A stretch of 64,000 nt of DNA from CAIXSC01 sp046349915 (lineage in GTDB: Bacteria > Planctomycetota > Planctomycetia > Pirellulales > Pirellulaceae), in NCBI GenBank assembly GCA_046349915.1, contig JAXMBL010000004.1, positions 620,001-684,000 of the forward strand, given 5' to 3'. The stretch's first letter is position 1, and every line of letters starts with the position of its first letter. The notes under the pieces are model-generated. The model ran no database searches and had not been told where the DNA came from. It saw nothing but the letters and a program-made list of their open reading frames with translations. The translations under genes were made by a program, and so were the position numbers. Of the stretch, positions 63,854 through 64,000 are shown piece by piece.

Positions 63854-64000
63854 ATGAGAAATCTCATCTGTGCGAGCGTCGCAATGCTGGCTGTCATGTC
63901 GTTCAGCGCTGATGATGCGTGGGCGCGCGGTGGACGGGGAGGAGGAGGAGGGGGCGGAGGTATGAGTCGCCCCAGCCCTTCGATCAGTCGGTCTCCGTCG
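63854..64000 (+). CDS. Gly-rich secreted protein, start only
   Basis: ATG 63854. A signal-like start (NLICASVAMLAVMSFSADDA) is followed by a GGGGGGGG run and MSRPSPSISRSPS; the window ends after 49 codons. It follows the SnoaL-like gene by 7 bases. The rest and the function are not visible. Confidence 0.6.
   Translation, partial: MRNLICASVAMLAVMSFSADDAWARGGRGGGGGGGGMSRPSPSISRSPS

Overview
The window is high-GC bacterial chromosome from a planctomycete, most likely of the Pirellulales type. The diagnostic families are the paired DUF1501/DUF1549-DUF1553 and DUF1552/DUF1592 cytochrome-linked proteins, an ECF sigma factor next to a Ser/Thr kinase with a large extracellular part, very large dockerin-bearing surface proteins with an N-terminal LExR-type sorting motif, and a long ResB-CcsA fusion. 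The species cannot be named from the sequence alone.

Layout. 1-3163: a secreted protein cut by the left edge (dockerin repeats, a seven-repeat propeller-like region, FG-GAP). 3550-10844: an outer-membrane barrel, a TiaS-like protein plus a poly-glycine membrane protein, a Tat-exported sugar isomerase-like protein, a methyltransferase and a long NfeD. 11182-14532: a minus-strand lipid cluster (acyltransferase, ACP, a chain-length-factor-like ketosynthase half, FabF). 15016-22514: two plus-strand groups of membrane or lipoproteins ending in the cytochrome c synthase CcsBA. 22743-26336: a class V aminotransferase, a DUF493 protein, a MATE exporter and a two-gene toxin-antitoxin-like module. 26448-38922: the planctomycete DUF pairs, with a GxxExxY protein, a bile-acid-type transporter and fumarase between them. 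39452-41111: an accessory scar at tRNA-Lys holding a duplicated tRNA 3' end, an antitoxin with a stop-interrupted partner, an integrase C-terminal relic and a VapC fragment. 41523-47425: signalling genes (eRF1-like, orphan HATPase, ECF sigma, kinase). 47540-57523: a 3327-residue Rhs/YD-repeat surface protein. 57561-64000: an SGNH hydrolase, a CocE-type hydrolase, a two-component pair, a SnoaL-like secreted protein and the start of a Gly-rich secreted protein.

How the genes work together. CcsBA would mature the CxxCH c-type proteins seen here (the DUF1549 and DUF1592 proteins). The ECF sigma and zinc-finger kinase sit directly upstream of the giant surface protein and may control it. The lipid cluster has a condensing enzyme, a Gln-type partner, a carrier and an acyltransferase, but no reductase or dehydratase in view.

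The intergenic DNA is unusually rich in small hairpin elements, heptamer arrays and one 138-bp multi-hairpin element. One hairpin family sits at the stop codons of three unrelated minus-strand genes. The best-supported unusual loci are the tRNA-Lys scar, the Gln-type ketosynthase half, the stop-codon-anchored hairpins and the toxin-less Rhs-dockerin giant. No CRISPR array, rRNA or intact insertion sequence was seen.
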